Positions 25,889-34,397 of a DNA stretch of 64,000 nucleotides are shown piece by piece. The translations under genes were made by a program, and so were the position numbers. Position 1 is the stretch's first letter; each line of letters opens with the position of its first letter. The notes under the pieces were generated by a model. The model was not told where the DNA came from and did not search any database. It worked only from the letters and a program-made list of their open reading frames with translations. This DNA is from Bin55 sp963664665 (GTDB lineage Bacteria; Pseudomonadota; Gammaproteobacteria; Pseudomonadales; Azotimanducaceae). Location: positions 1 to 64,000 of the forward strand of contig CAXXMH010000004.1 in assembly GCA_963664665.2 (NCBI GenBank), written 5' to 3'.

Positions 25889-26551
25889 CTACGATTCGGT
25901 GTCGCGCTGAGCTCGGCGATCTTCGAGAACTTTGGCCACGAGGAAATCGACAACGTCCAATATTTGCCGATTGGTCATCGTGTGGGTACCACCGGCAACA
26001 TATCGACCATCCACGATCATAGATGGAGTGCCATCAATGCGCCAACTACGAACGAGAGCATCGCTACGTCGTATGCGATTCTCGACGTTGAAACTGCTGT
26101 ACGCAGCTTGAAAATCCGCCATAGCTGTTTCACCTCGCCCCTCGAACAAGCGCACTAGGAGATCCAGTTGATTCATTCGTAAGCCATTGACGTGTATGGC
26201 AGTGAACATTGGAATGTGGATTTTCTCCGTTACCCCCAGTTCTTCTGCCGCGTAAAACGCCCTGGCGAGACTCAAGCCGGCACCGCTAAATACGACGTGT
26301 TCACGCTTGAATTCAACGGTTTCATCCTGCCTCCCAAGCCACTCCGAAAGATCACCCTCAAAGTTGTAGCAGTGAACGCAAGAATAGGAGAACATCTCCG
26401 TGACGGTGACCGTATCGGAATCGACGTCTGAGGTCTCAAACCGCGTGGGGAGTTCCCGGTAGTGTTCGAATTCACGAAATTCAGGTTCTTGTGCAAACAC
26501 AAGAGCGGAGAGCGTGACCACGACACAGACGAGAAAGGCTTGGATTTTCAT
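25889..26551 (-). CDS. dsbA: periplasmic thiol:disulfide interchange protein DsbA
   Basis: A 220-residue thioredoxin-fold oxidase that introduces disulfides into exported proteins. It has a signal peptide (LVCVVVTLSALVFAQE). The redox motif is CVHC in EMFSYSCVHCYNFE near residue 57, where E. coli has CPHC, so the dipeptide and probably the redox potential differ; CVHC is common in Pseudomonas-type DsbA. The cis-Pro loop is GTPSMIVDGRY near 180, with Thr before Pro. Gene order cytochrome c4, dsbA matches Pseudomonas and relatives. Confidence 0.93.
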   Translation of the reverse strand: MKIQAFLVCVVVTLSALVFAQEPEFREFEHYRELPTRFETSDVDSDTVTVTEMFSYSCVHCYNFEGDLSEWLGRQDETVEFKREHVVFSGAGLSLARAFYAAEELGVTEKIHIPMFTAIHVNGLRMNQLDLLVRLFEGRGETAMADFQAAYSSFNVENRIRRSDALVRSWRIDGTPSMIVDGRYVAGGTHTMTNRQILDVVDFLVAKVLEDRRAQRDTES

Positions 26552-26594
26552 TTCGAGCTCCTGCCGCCGAAAGCAGTCACAGGACGGGAGGTGG

Positions 26595-27242
26595 TTAGTA
26601 CAAACCTTGAATGTAGTTCGCGACAGCTTCGATTTCGTTATCGGTCATACGTGCCGCGATATCTCGCATCATGCCATTGACGTATTCGTCGCTGGTACGT
26701 TCGTCCTCGCGATAACTTTTCAATTGTGCCACCGTGTAGCCGACCGGTTGTCCTGAAATACGTGGGAACCCAGCAAGGGTATTCCCATTACCGCTTGGGG
26801 AATGACACGCGGTACATGCGGCGACGTTTTTATCGAGAATGCCACCTCGATAGATGCGTTCACCAAGCTGAAGGTTTTCAGGAGATGCTTGTCCAATTTT
26901 CCCGGGCTGCGAGGCATAGTACGCAGCAATGTCCTTTAAGTCCTGGTCGCTCATCGCATCAAGCTGACCAGCCATTAAGGGTATGTCACGCTCGCCATCG
27001 CGCATTTGGCGCATCTGCACTTCCAGGTATTTTGCGTTCTGACCAGCAATATGAGGATAGTCGGGGATTGTTGACGTACCATCGTTCCCATGGCATGCGA
27101 CGCAAGCGGTCGCCTTAGCTGCACCAGCATTCGCGTCGCCCGCTTCCTCAGCTGATATGGATTGTGCGAAACCAATCCAACTTACCGCGAGAATGAGGCA
27201 AGCGCGAAAAATCAAGGTATTTGATAGGTAATAACGACCCAT
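26595..27242 (-). CDS. diheme cytochrome c4
   Basis: A 215-residue periplasmic protein with a signal peptide and two CXXCH heme sites: TACVACHGNDG near residue 47 and AACTACHSPSG near 143. Met ligand candidates lie in IPLMAGQLDAM and VNGMMRDIAARM. Two similar halves give the tandem-domain architecture of cytochrome c4, an electron carrier to terminal oxidases. It is divergent from engB across 90 bp and upstream of dsbA, the conserved gammaproteobacterial arrangement. It could receive electrons from the bc1 complex or from the PQQ enzymes in this window; that link is inference. Confidence 0.93.
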   Translation of the reverse strand: MGRYYLSNTLIFRACLILAVSWIGFAQSISAEEAGDANAGAAKATACVACHGNDGTSTIPDYPHIAGQNAKYLEVQMRQMRDGERDIPLMAGQLDAMSDQDLKDIAAYYASQPGKIGQASPENLQLGERIYRGGILDKNVAACTACHSPSGNGNTLAGFPRISGQPVGYTVAQLKSYREDERTSDEYVNGMMRDIAARMTDNEIEAVANYIQGLY

Positions 27243-27332
27243 AAAATCTCCGTCAGCGCCGTTACGCCAACTATCTCAGGGGGTGGAACGCGCGGAATTA
27301 TAAGTGTCAGTTTCACCTGTGAATTTCCCTAA

Positions 27333-27926
27333 ATGACCGAGTTACCAACCCTTTCGGCGGAGTTTATCGGGAGCGCTGCGAGTCTGTCGCAATGTCCTCA
27401 AGACGATGTCGTCGAGATTGCTTTTGTTGGTAGATCCAACGCGGGAAAGTCGAGCACGCTGAACCGAGTCATGGCTAACAAGCGACTTGCACGGGTGAGT
27501 AAGACACCAGGTCGCACGCGCCTGATCAACTTATTTTCGACCTCGTGGGGTTTTCGTGTCGTGGATCTCCCTGGTTACGGATATGCAAAGGCGAGTCGAT
27601 CTGAACGAGCAAACTGGAACGCTGCGGTTGATGAGTATTTGGAGCATCGGGCGAACTTGCACGGTCTAGTTCTTGTGATGGATGCGCGGCATCCTTTAAA
27701 ACCAATCGACCAAAGGATGATTGAGTGGGCGAATGCCCGTGCACTAAATCTACTTGTGTTGCTCAACAAAGCAGACAAGCTGAAACGGAACGCTCAGGTA
27801 CGGACGGTGGCAGCAACTAAGCGCGATGTTGGACCGAACGAATCGACTTCAATTCAGCTTTATTCGGCAGCATCGGGATTGGGTCTCGATGAAGCCATGG
27901 AGTGGTTAAGAAACTTCGCCGAGTGA
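27333..27926 (+). CDS. engB: ribosome biogenesis GTPase EngB/YihA
   Basis: A 197-residue TrmE-Era-EngA-like GTPase needed for 50S subunit assembly. G1 is GRSNAGKSS near residue 34, G3 is VVDLPGYGYAKAS near 77, G4 is LNKADKLKRN near 145, and the G5 region is LYSAASGLGLDEA. Length matches E. coli YihA. It lies divergent from cytochrome c4 and convergent with polA, 24 nt apart, an arrangement conserved around polA in many gammaproteobacteria. No strong ribosome site precedes the ATG; the start is set by homology. Confidence 0.95.
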   Translation: MTELPTLSAEFIGSAASLSQCPQDDVVEIAFVGRSNAGKSSTLNRVMANKRLARVSKTPGRTRLINLFSTSWGFRVVDLPGYGYAKASRSERANWNAAVDEYLEHRANLHGLVLVMDARHPLKPIDQRMIEWANARALNLLVLLNKADKLKRNAQVRTVAATKRDVGPNESTSIQLYSAASGLGLDEAMEWLRNFAE

Positions 27927-27950
27927 GGTTTAGACTCATAACGCGGGTGG

Positions 27951-30650
27951 CTAGTGTGCGGCGGACCAGTTTCTAGCGATACCTAGGTCGACTTCCAGTG
28001 GTACGCTCAACTCAACGGCGGTTCGCATCAATTCGGGAATGCGTGCCTTTGCTTCCTCGACCGCTGTTTCCGCGACTTCGAACACGAGTTCATCGTGAAC
28101 TTGCAGGATCATCGTTATATCGAGATTCGTTTCACGCAACCACTCGCCAACACAAATCGTGGCTTTCTTAATGATGTCTGCGGCACTACCTTGGACTGGA
28201 GCATTGATCGCAAGGCGCTCGGCAGCTTGTCTCACCATCGGGTTTCGTGCGTTGATGTCACGTAGGTAAATCCGCCGACCGTAGATGGTTTCGACGTAGC
28301 CGTTCTCTTTGCCATACGCTTTGGTGGCTTGTACATAGTCTTGGACGTTTGGATAACGGTTGAAATACGCTTCGATGTATTCCTTCGCCTGATATTGCGG
28401 AATCTCCAAATTTCGTGCCAAACCAAACGCGGACATGCCGTACATCAGCCCGAAGTTAATTGCCTTCGCGCTTCGTCGTTGATCTTCACTCACTGAGTCC
28501 AACGCAACCGCGAAAACTTCGGCGGCAGTTGCCTGGTGAATGTCAACTCGATTCATGAATGCTTCAGAAAGACCTGGGTCATCGGTCAGATGAGCCATTA
28601 CTCGTAGTTCGATCTGCGAGTAGTCAGCGGTCAAAAGCAAGTGATTAGCCGGCGCCACGAATGCCTCTCGAACCCGACGCCCATCCACCGTACGAATGGG
28701 GATGTTCTGAAGATTGGGGTTCACGGACGCAAGACGACCGGTCGATGCATTTGCTTGGGAGTAAGACGTATGGATGCGCTTTGTCGTCGGGTTGATTTCG
28801 CGAGACAGACCTGCGATGTAAGTGGAGATCAGCTTTGTGGTTGCGCGATAGTCGAGAATGACTTGCGGCAATTCGTGCTGTTCAGTTAAGCCGTTAAGTA
28901 CTTCCTCTTTAGTTGATCGACTGCCGCTTTTCGACGCACGTGGAGCAGGTAAGAGCATTTCGTCATAAAGTACGACCTCAAGCTGCTTCGGTGAACCGAG
29001 GTTGAACTCGTGGCCTGCAAGTTCATATGCGCGCTCGATCAATAGATCTTTTCTTGCCTCAAGCTCGGTACGGAGCGACTCTAGAACCTCTGGATCAACG
29101 AGAGTACCGTGGTGTTCCATTTCCCATAGGAGCGGTTCTAGTGGAATTTCGACATCCGCATAGATTGAACGCAATGTATCTATTTCAGCCAACCTCGTAG
29201 ACATCTCGCTATAAAGCGCATGGATGGTTGACACTTGCTCGCTCGCGTACTCGCGGACCGCCTGTGGATCGGCGGCATCGAAACTTATTCGTTTTGCGCC
29301 CGATCCAAGCAAGTCCGTTGAATCCATGATCGTGCGATCAAGAACCGTTCCCGCGATGCCTTTTAAGCGATGCTCACCGTGCCCGATGCTGTTCAAGACA
29401 TAAGACATAAGCATGATGTCTTGGACGTTTGTTTTCACCACTAGATCGAAACTTCGAAGGACGTGGCGAAGTGACTTGGCGTCATGCGTGACGAGCGTCA
29501 ACGCCGAATCTTCGAAAACATCACGAAGTTTGGACAAAGCTTCGTCAGCAGATAGCGTTGGTTCGGTCAGCGACGACCCGCAACGAACATACCAAACACG
29601 GTTGCCGTCGACGCTCAAACTCAAACCGTGTACTGTGTGATCTAGGGTCGTGTGGTTGGAGGCTACAACGAAAACCGAAAACGTATCGGATTGGGTCACC
29701 TCATTCACGACTTCGTCTAGTTGCTCGACGGTTTCGACTACGTCTATATTGATCGCAGATTCCACACGATCGGGCGTTTCGGCTTCTACGCCAGCATCCT
29801 CATTGAACTGGTCTCGCAACTGCCGAAATTCGTACTTCTGGCAGAGCTCGAGCAACTCTGGAAGATCCATCGGTTTGTGCGCGAGGTTATCGACGGAATG
29901 TTCCATGTTGACATCGCACTTGATCGTTGCGAGTCGCTGTGCTAACGGTAGCTGATCCAGGTGCGCCCGTAGTTTTTCCCCGACTTTGCCTTTGACGTCG
30001 TCTGCCGTCGCGATGATGGTTTCTAAATCGCCGTGAGTTTGCAGCCATTTTGCTGCGGTCTTCTTGCCCACCCCAGGAATTCCCGGGATGTTGTCGACTT
30101 TGTCTCCCATCAAGGCGAGGTAGTCAACAATCTGCTCCGGTTTGACTTCAAATTTCTCGCGTACACCGTCCGGGTCTAGCGTGCTGTCGCTCATCGTGTC
30201 CTGCAGATACACGTGGCCGGATACCAACTGGGCGAGGTCTTTATCGGAACTTGAGATCAAGGTGTCGCGCTTCGCGACCGTTGCTTGCGTGGCGAGTGTG
30301 CCGATCACGTCGTCAGCTTCCACGTCCGCGATCTCGAGGCGAGGTAGTCCCATGGCATCGACGAATTCGTAAACGGGGTCAAATTGCACGCGTAAGTCTT
30401 CGTCGATCGGTGGACGATTGGCTTTGTAATCAGAGTAAATCTCATCACGAAACGTCTTGCCTGGTCCGTCAAATATCACCACGACCGTCGCCGTCGGGTT
30501 GTCGCGGACCAGCTTGCGGAGCATCATGACCACACCGCGGATCGCGTGCGTCGGAAAGCCGCGGCTCGTGCGCATTTCTGGTAACGCATTGAAAGCACGA
30601 AACAGGTATTGCGTCCCGTCCACTAGAATTAGTGGGTTCACTAGGTTCAT
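27951..30650 (-). CDS. polA: DNA polymerase I
   Basis: An 899-residue family A polymerase for Okazaki-fragment processing and repair. The N-terminal 5' nuclease is intact (VEADDVIGTLA, SSDKDLAQLV). The polymerase domain has motif A DYSQIELRVMAHL, motif B RRSAKAINFGLMYGMSAFG and motif C QVHDELVFEV. The middle domain occupies the place of the 3'-5' exonuclease but lacks its acidic residues: the FDTET position reads TFSVFVVAS, the Exo II position reads THDAKSLRHVL, and the Exo III YxxxD reads YASEQVS. Proofreading is therefore probably absent, as in Taq Pol I, although E. coli and most relatives keep it. The N-terminal start (MNLVNPLILVDGTQYLFRAF) is as expected. Confidence 0.97.
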   Translation of the reverse strand: MNLVNPLILVDGTQYLFRAFNALPEMRTSRGFPTHAIRGVVMMLRKLVRDNPTATVVVIFDGPGKTFRDEIYSDYKANRPPIDEDLRVQFDPVYEFVDAMGLPRLEIADVEADDVIGTLATQATVAKRDTLISSSDKDLAQLVSGHVYLQDTMSDSTLDPDGVREKFEVKPEQIVDYLALMGDKVDNIPGIPGVGKKTAAKWLQTHGDLETIIATADDVKGKVGEKLRAHLDQLPLAQRLATIKCDVNMEHSVDNLAHKPMDLPELLELCQKYEFRQLRDQFNEDAGVEAETPDRVESAINIDVVETVEQLDEVVNEVTQSDTFSVFVVASNHTTLDHTVHGLSLSVDGNRVWYVRCGSSLTEPTLSADEALSKLRDVFEDSALTLVTHDAKSLRHVLRSFDLVVKTNVQDIMLMSYVLNSIGHGEHRLKGIAGTVLDRTIMDSTDLLGSGAKRISFDAADPQAVREYASEQVSTIHALYSEMSTRLAEIDTLRSIYADVEIPLEPLLWEMEHHGTLVDPEVLESLRTELEARKDLLIERAYELAGHEFNLGSPKQLEVVLYDEMLLPAPRASKSGSRSTKEEVLNGLTEQHELPQVILDYRATTKLISTYIAGLSREINPTTKRIHTSYSQANASTGRLASVNPNLQNIPIRTVDGRRVREAFVAPANHLLLTADYSQIELRVMAHLTDDPGLSEAFMNRVDIHQATAAEVFAVALDSVSEDQRRSAKAINFGLMYGMSAFGLARNLEIPQYQAKEYIEAYFNRYPNVQDYVQATKAYGKENGYVETIYGRRIYLRDINARNPMVRQAAERLAINAPVQGSAADIIKKATICVGEWLRETNLDITMILQVHDELVFEVAETAVEEAKARIPELMRTAVELSVPLEVDLGIARNWSAAH

Positions 30651-30692
30651 GTGTCGCTAGTTCCTATGTGGGGTATTGCGAGCAGGATCGAT

Positions 30693-30986
30693 ATGCGTTG
30701 GCTGGGTTTATTCATGACGATCGTTGTCATGTCGACACCCATCGCGGCACAGGACGACACAAAGACCACGCCTTCACGAAGTCAGCGAGGTCCCGATGTC
30801 GTGCTTCGCGAAACACCTGAACGCACGATCTACGAATATCGGCAAAACGGCCAATTAACAATGATAAAAGTCGTGCCTAAAAAGGGTAAACCATATTTTT
30901 TAGTTCCGGTCGATCCTACTGAGAACTTTGGCGAGTTAGCGCGTGCGAAGCGATTAAAGCCGCAATGGGTTATTAAAGCGTTCTAA
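30693..30986 (+). CDS. DUF2782 family exported small protein
   Basis: ATG 30693 is chosen because it has AGGA 7 nt upstream and opens directly into a signal peptide (MRWLGLFMTIVVMSTPIAAQ); an upstream ATG at 30651 adds a polar extension against the polA start. The mature part of about 75 residues has the family's signature YEYRQNGQLTMIKVVP, then KKGKPYFLVPVDP and a C-terminal WVIKAF. In Pseudomonas and relatives this family sits between polA and thrB exactly as here. Function is not established. It is 9 nt upstream of thrB and probably cotranscribed with it. Confidence 0.85.
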   Translation: MRWLGLFMTIVVMSTPIAAQDDTKTTPSRSQRGPDVVLRETPERTIYEYRQNGQLTMIKVVPKKGKPYFLVPVDPTENFGELARAKRLKPQWVIKAF

Positions 30987-30995
30987 AGCAACTGC

Positions 30996-31982
30996 ATGGC
31001 CGTCATTACGCACCTAAGTGCGGAGGATATTGAGCAGACGCTCGCGGTCTATCCAGTCGGAACCCTTGCTGGCTTCAAAGAAGCTTCCGAGGGCATTGAA
31101 AACACGAACTATTTCGTGCGAACGACACAGGAAGACGGCAAAGCTGCGGAATACGTGCTTACCTTGATCGAAGAGGCAAACGGGTCCACTTCGACGCATG
31201 AAGACATGGTCAAGATACTGGATCAGTGTGTGGCTGCGGGGCTTCCGGTGCCGCAAGTCATCCGAACTGTTAAGGGCGCCACCGAAACTAGATTGTTCGA
31301 GAAACCTGCGTTGTTGTGCAGCAAGCTAGACGGCATGCATGTGGTGAATCCTGTCAGATCTCAATGCGCCGCGATCGGCCGATTCCTGGCTAGATTTCAC
31401 GCCGCCACCGCTCCAATTGGGGATGACGTTAAACCTTACATACGCGACAGCGACTGGCTCACGTCTAAGACGGACACGGTCAAGGCTGACGTGGCATTGC
31501 TCGATAGAGTCGAACTCGAAGCGACGCTCCAGACGGTGCTTGACCTACTATCGCGCCCCGACGTTGCGTCCTTGCCGCAGTCGGTCATTCACGCGGATCT
31601 ATTCCTTGATAACGCGCTTTTCAACGCGTACGGTCTAGCTGGCATTCTTGATTTTCATCACGCCGGCAGTGGGTATTGCGTTTACGATCTGGCAGTTGCG
31701 ATCAATGACTGGTGCCGCAACGGGGACATGCTTGACCGTGACCGTGCGATCGAGTTGTTGCGGGGGTATTCGTCCATTCGAACGCTGACACAAGCTGAAC
31801 TGTGGTTCCTGCCGACGTTCTTGCTATACGCAGCATTAGCTTTCTGGCTTTCTCGTCTCTTGATATATATTCGCACTGACCTGCCAGCCCACTATCCGGT
31901 CAAGAATCCTGACGAGTTCAAGGACCTGGTAAAACGCCACTCACGTTCACCATTTAGTGTGGTTCGAGAGAGCCTACTCTAA
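30996..31982 (+). CDS. thrB: homoserine kinase, type II (APH-fold)
   Basis: A 328-residue kinase that phosphorylates L-homoserine in threonine synthesis. It is the Pseudomonas-type enzyme with an aminoglycoside-phosphotransferase fold, unrelated to the GHMP-fold ThrB of E. coli. The catalytic loop is VIHADLFLDNALF near residue 200 and the metal-binding Asp is in GILDFHHAG. The N-terminal VGTLAGFKEASEGIENTNYFV is the nucleotide-binding part. Its stop overlaps the stop of the convergent egtD gene by 2 nt (TAA 31980-31982 against TAG 31979-31981). Confidence 0.94.
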   Translation: MAVITHLSAEDIEQTLAVYPVGTLAGFKEASEGIENTNYFVRTTQEDGKAAEYVLTLIEEANGSTSTHEDMVKILDQCVAAGLPVPQVIRTVKGATETRLFEKPALLCSKLDGMHVVNPVRSQCAAIGRFLARFHAATAPIGDDVKPYIRDSDWLTSKTDTVKADVALLDRVELEATLQTVLDLLSRPDVASLPQSVIHADLFLDNALFNAYGLAGILDFHHAGSGYCVYDLAVAINDWCRNGDMLDRDRAIELLRGYSSIRTLTQAELWFLPTFLLYAALAFWLSRLLIYIRTDLPAHYPVKNPDEFKDLVKRHSRSPFSVVRESLL

Positions 31983-32962
31983 AAGTCGCCCAACTCGATG
32001 TCGTCGGGTACGCGCAGCAATGCGACATAGAACCACGCTTTGCTATCTTGCCAATGCGTAACAAGCGACATGCCGGCTTTGGATGCGAGCTCCCGCACGT
32101 CCGTTAGGGAGTATTTGTAGGAGTTCTCCGTGTGTATCGCCTCGTTACGGGCAATTCGAAACCTCTCATCGTCCAGCGTGACCGTCTGCTCAGTCTCGCT
32201 GATCAAGTGCATCTCAATTCGGCCAATTGATTCGTCATAGAACGCATGATGACGAAACTTCGTCTGGTCAAAGTCGGTGCCAATCGTGCGGTTCAAATGG
32301 GTCAGTAGGTTCAAGTTAAACGACGCGGTGACTCCCTGCGTGTCGTTGTAGGCGGGTTCGAGGATTGCCTTCGGCTTACGACTATCAAACCCAATGATGC
32401 AATGACCGCCTGGTCCAATGTCACGTGCTAGATTGATTAGAAAACGTAATGCGTCATCACGCTCAAAGTTTCCGATGCTTGAACCCGGGAAAAAACCACA
32501 ACGGGGCGCGCCATCGATCGCATCGGGTAATTGGATTGCTTCGGTGTAGTCTGCGCAAGTTGGATAGACATGTAACGAGTCAAAGTCGTCGTGAATGGCT
32601 TTGGCGGATGTATGAAGGTGTTCCTTGGATATGTCAACAGGCACATAGAACCTAGGATCGATGGCATCGATCAGAGATCGGACTTTTCGACTAGAACCGC
32701 TGCCGTACTCAATTAGGCAACAGGACTTGTCGACGATCCTGGAGAGCTCTTCTTTGTTCTCATTGAGGATTTCGATCTCGGTACGCGTCAGGTAGTACTC
32801 AGGTAGCTCCGTGATCTGCTCAAATAAGGTTGACCCATATTCGTCATAGAAATACTTCGGCGGCAAACGCTTGGGAGATTCTCGTAGGCTTTGCTTTACC
32901 TCCTCGACGACGTCGGGCAGTATTGGGTTATGGTCAAAGAACTGATATCGCTCAGTTGTCAA
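31979..32962 (-). CDS. egtD: L-histidine N-alpha-methyltransferase EgtD
   Basis: A 327-residue SAM-dependent enzyme that trimethylates histidine to hercynine, the first step of ergothioneine synthesis. The family's opening PKRLPPKYFYDEYGSTLFEQI is present, followed by the SAM-binding LIEYGSGSSRKVRSL near residue 82 and GFFPGSSIGNF near 155. Length matches EgtD. Its start overlaps the end of egtB by 11 nt, so the two are translationally coupled. The later enzymes EgtA, EgtC and EgtE are not seen; many proteobacteria use a shortened pathway or a separately encoded lyase. Confidence 0.95.
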   Translation of the reverse strand: MTTERYQFFDHNPILPDVVEEVKQSLRESPKRLPPKYFYDEYGSTLFEQITELPEYYLTRTEIEILNENKEELSRIVDKSCCLIEYGSGSSRKVRSLIDAIDPRFYVPVDISKEHLHTSAKAIHDDFDSLHVYPTCADYTEAIQLPDAIDGAPRCGFFPGSSIGNFERDDALRFLINLARDIGPGGHCIIGFDSRKPKAILEPAYNDTQGVTASFNLNLLTHLNRTIGTDFDQTKFRHHAFYDESIGRIEMHLISETEQTVTLDDERFRIARNEAIHTENSYKYSLTDVRELASKAGMSLVTHWQDSKAWFYVALLRVPDDIELGDF

Positions 32963-34199
32963 GGTTCCTCCCTAGTCGGATTCCGGTAAACTGCCACCGG
33001 TCTTTACTGTAGAAAAAGTTCCTATACGAATGGCGATAGTGACTGGTTGGCGTCGCACACGAACCGCCACGTAAAACGTACTGATTGGCCATGAATTTGC
33101 CGTTGTACTCGCCAAGTGTCCCTTCTAAGGGTTGATATCCGGGGTAAGGCGCATAGCTCGAAGAAGTCCACTGCCAGCAATCGCCACAAAACGTAGGTGG
33201 TTGAGGTCGCGGATGGAAATGGCCGTCTTCTGCGAACGTGCCGCGTTCGCAGTGATCGGATGTCTGCGCCGCTGCTTCCCACTCGAATTCAGTCGGTAGA
33301 CGAGCACCTGCCCAGCGCGCGTAGGCGTCGGCCTCGAAATAGCTGACATGGCAGACGGGCGATTCGAGATCAACAGGTGTCACGCCGTGTAGCGTGTACT
33401 CAAGCCATTCACCATCTTGTTGGAACCAGTACTCGGGCGACTCCCAACTGCGAGCGATTTTCTCCCCCCAACCGTCCGATAGCCACAGCGATACGGTTTC
33501 ATAACCGCCGTCTGCCATGAATTCGAGATACTCACCATTAGTGACTAAACGGTCCGCGATTGCATACGGCGCCAACCAGACGGAGTGTCGTGGTAGTTCG
33601 TTATCAAAACAGAACGGGTCCTTGTCGAGCTCTGCGCCGATTTCCAGCATCTGCCCTCTATATTCGATAAACGCGGTTTGAACCGAAGTTGGTTGTGTGA
33701 GCGGAGATGGCTTCTCAAGATAGATCGGATGAATTGGATTTCGACCAAGATTACATTTAAGGTCGGTGATCAGGAGCTCCTGATGCTGCTGTTCGTGATG
33801 CAGTCCGAGCTCTATTCGTCTCAGGCATTCAGTGTCAGGTGTACCTGCCAACAGACTTCGCAACGCATCATCGACGTGTTTGCGGTACGCGTAGATTTCG
33901 CTGACTAGCGGTCTCGAAAGGAGTCCGCGGTCGGAGCGGGGATGGCGAGTACCAATGCCTTCGTAATAGGAGTTAAAGAGGTACTCGTATGCTGGATCAA
34001 AAACCTGGTAACCGGGGACAGCGTGGTTTAGTACGAAGGTTTCGAAAAACCACGTCGTGTGCGCCAAGTGCCACTTCGGCGGACTCGCATCCAACATGGG
34101 CTGGATACAGTAGTCCTCCGTTTCTAGCGGCTCGCACAGACTCTCAGTCTGCTGACGAACGCGCTCTAATTGCGCTAGCGCGCTCGAGCAACCCAACAT
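32952..34199 (-). CDS. egtB: ergothioneine sulfoxide synthase EgtB
   Basis: A 415-residue iron enzyme that forms the C-S bond on hercynine. The N-terminal DinB-type four-helix part carries the iron ligands: HLAHTTWFFETF near residue 44 and the paired HHEQQHQELL near 135. The C-terminal half is a formylglycine-synthase-like domain (EFEWEAAAQTSD, WQWTSSSYAPYPGY, VLRGGSCATPTSHYRHSYRNFF). It starts the egtBD pair. A weak promoter-like pair (GAGCAA and CTTATA read on plus) lies just upstream but would leave almost no leader. The sulfatase-activating function of true formylglycine enzymes should not be inferred from this domain. Confidence 0.94.
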   Translation of the reverse strand: MLGCSSALAQLERVRQQTESLCEPLETEDYCIQPMLDASPPKWHLAHTTWFFETFVLNHAVPGYQVFDPAYEYLFNSYYEGIGTRHPRSDRGLLSRPLVSEIYAYRKHVDDALRSLLAGTPDTECLRRIELGLHHEQQHQELLITDLKCNLGRNPIHPIYLEKPSPLTQPTSVQTAFIEYRGQMLEIGAELDKDPFCFDNELPRHSVWLAPYAIADRLVTNGEYLEFMADGGYETVSLWLSDGWGEKIARSWESPEYWFQQDGEWLEYTLHGVTPVDLESPVCHVSYFEADAYARWAGARLPTEFEWEAAAQTSDHCERGTFAEDGHFHPRPQPPTFCGDCWQWTSSSYAPYPGYQPLEGTLGEYNGKFMANQYVLRGGSCATPTSHYRHSYRNFFYSKDRWQFTGIRLGRNLDN

Positions 34200-34397
34200 A
34201 TACGCGGTTTCTTATATGCTCGCAATAATATAGAGAGCAAGTTGCAGCGTTATTACCGACGTTGTTTCCCGTGACTAGCCGAAACGAGATATCCAATCGA
34301 ACCTGTCCGTGAAATTGACCCCTACACGCAGGGGCATAACGAACCTGTTGAGCCACCGAAGACCTTAACAGGCCGCTTCCGACATCTCGGACCGAGC

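Noticed and set aside
34211..34240. Promoter-like pair for egtB (minus strand TTGCTC, 18 nt, TATAAG)
   Set aside because: Good hexamer match, but it would place the transcript start only about 5 nt before the start codon; not strong enough to list as a feature.
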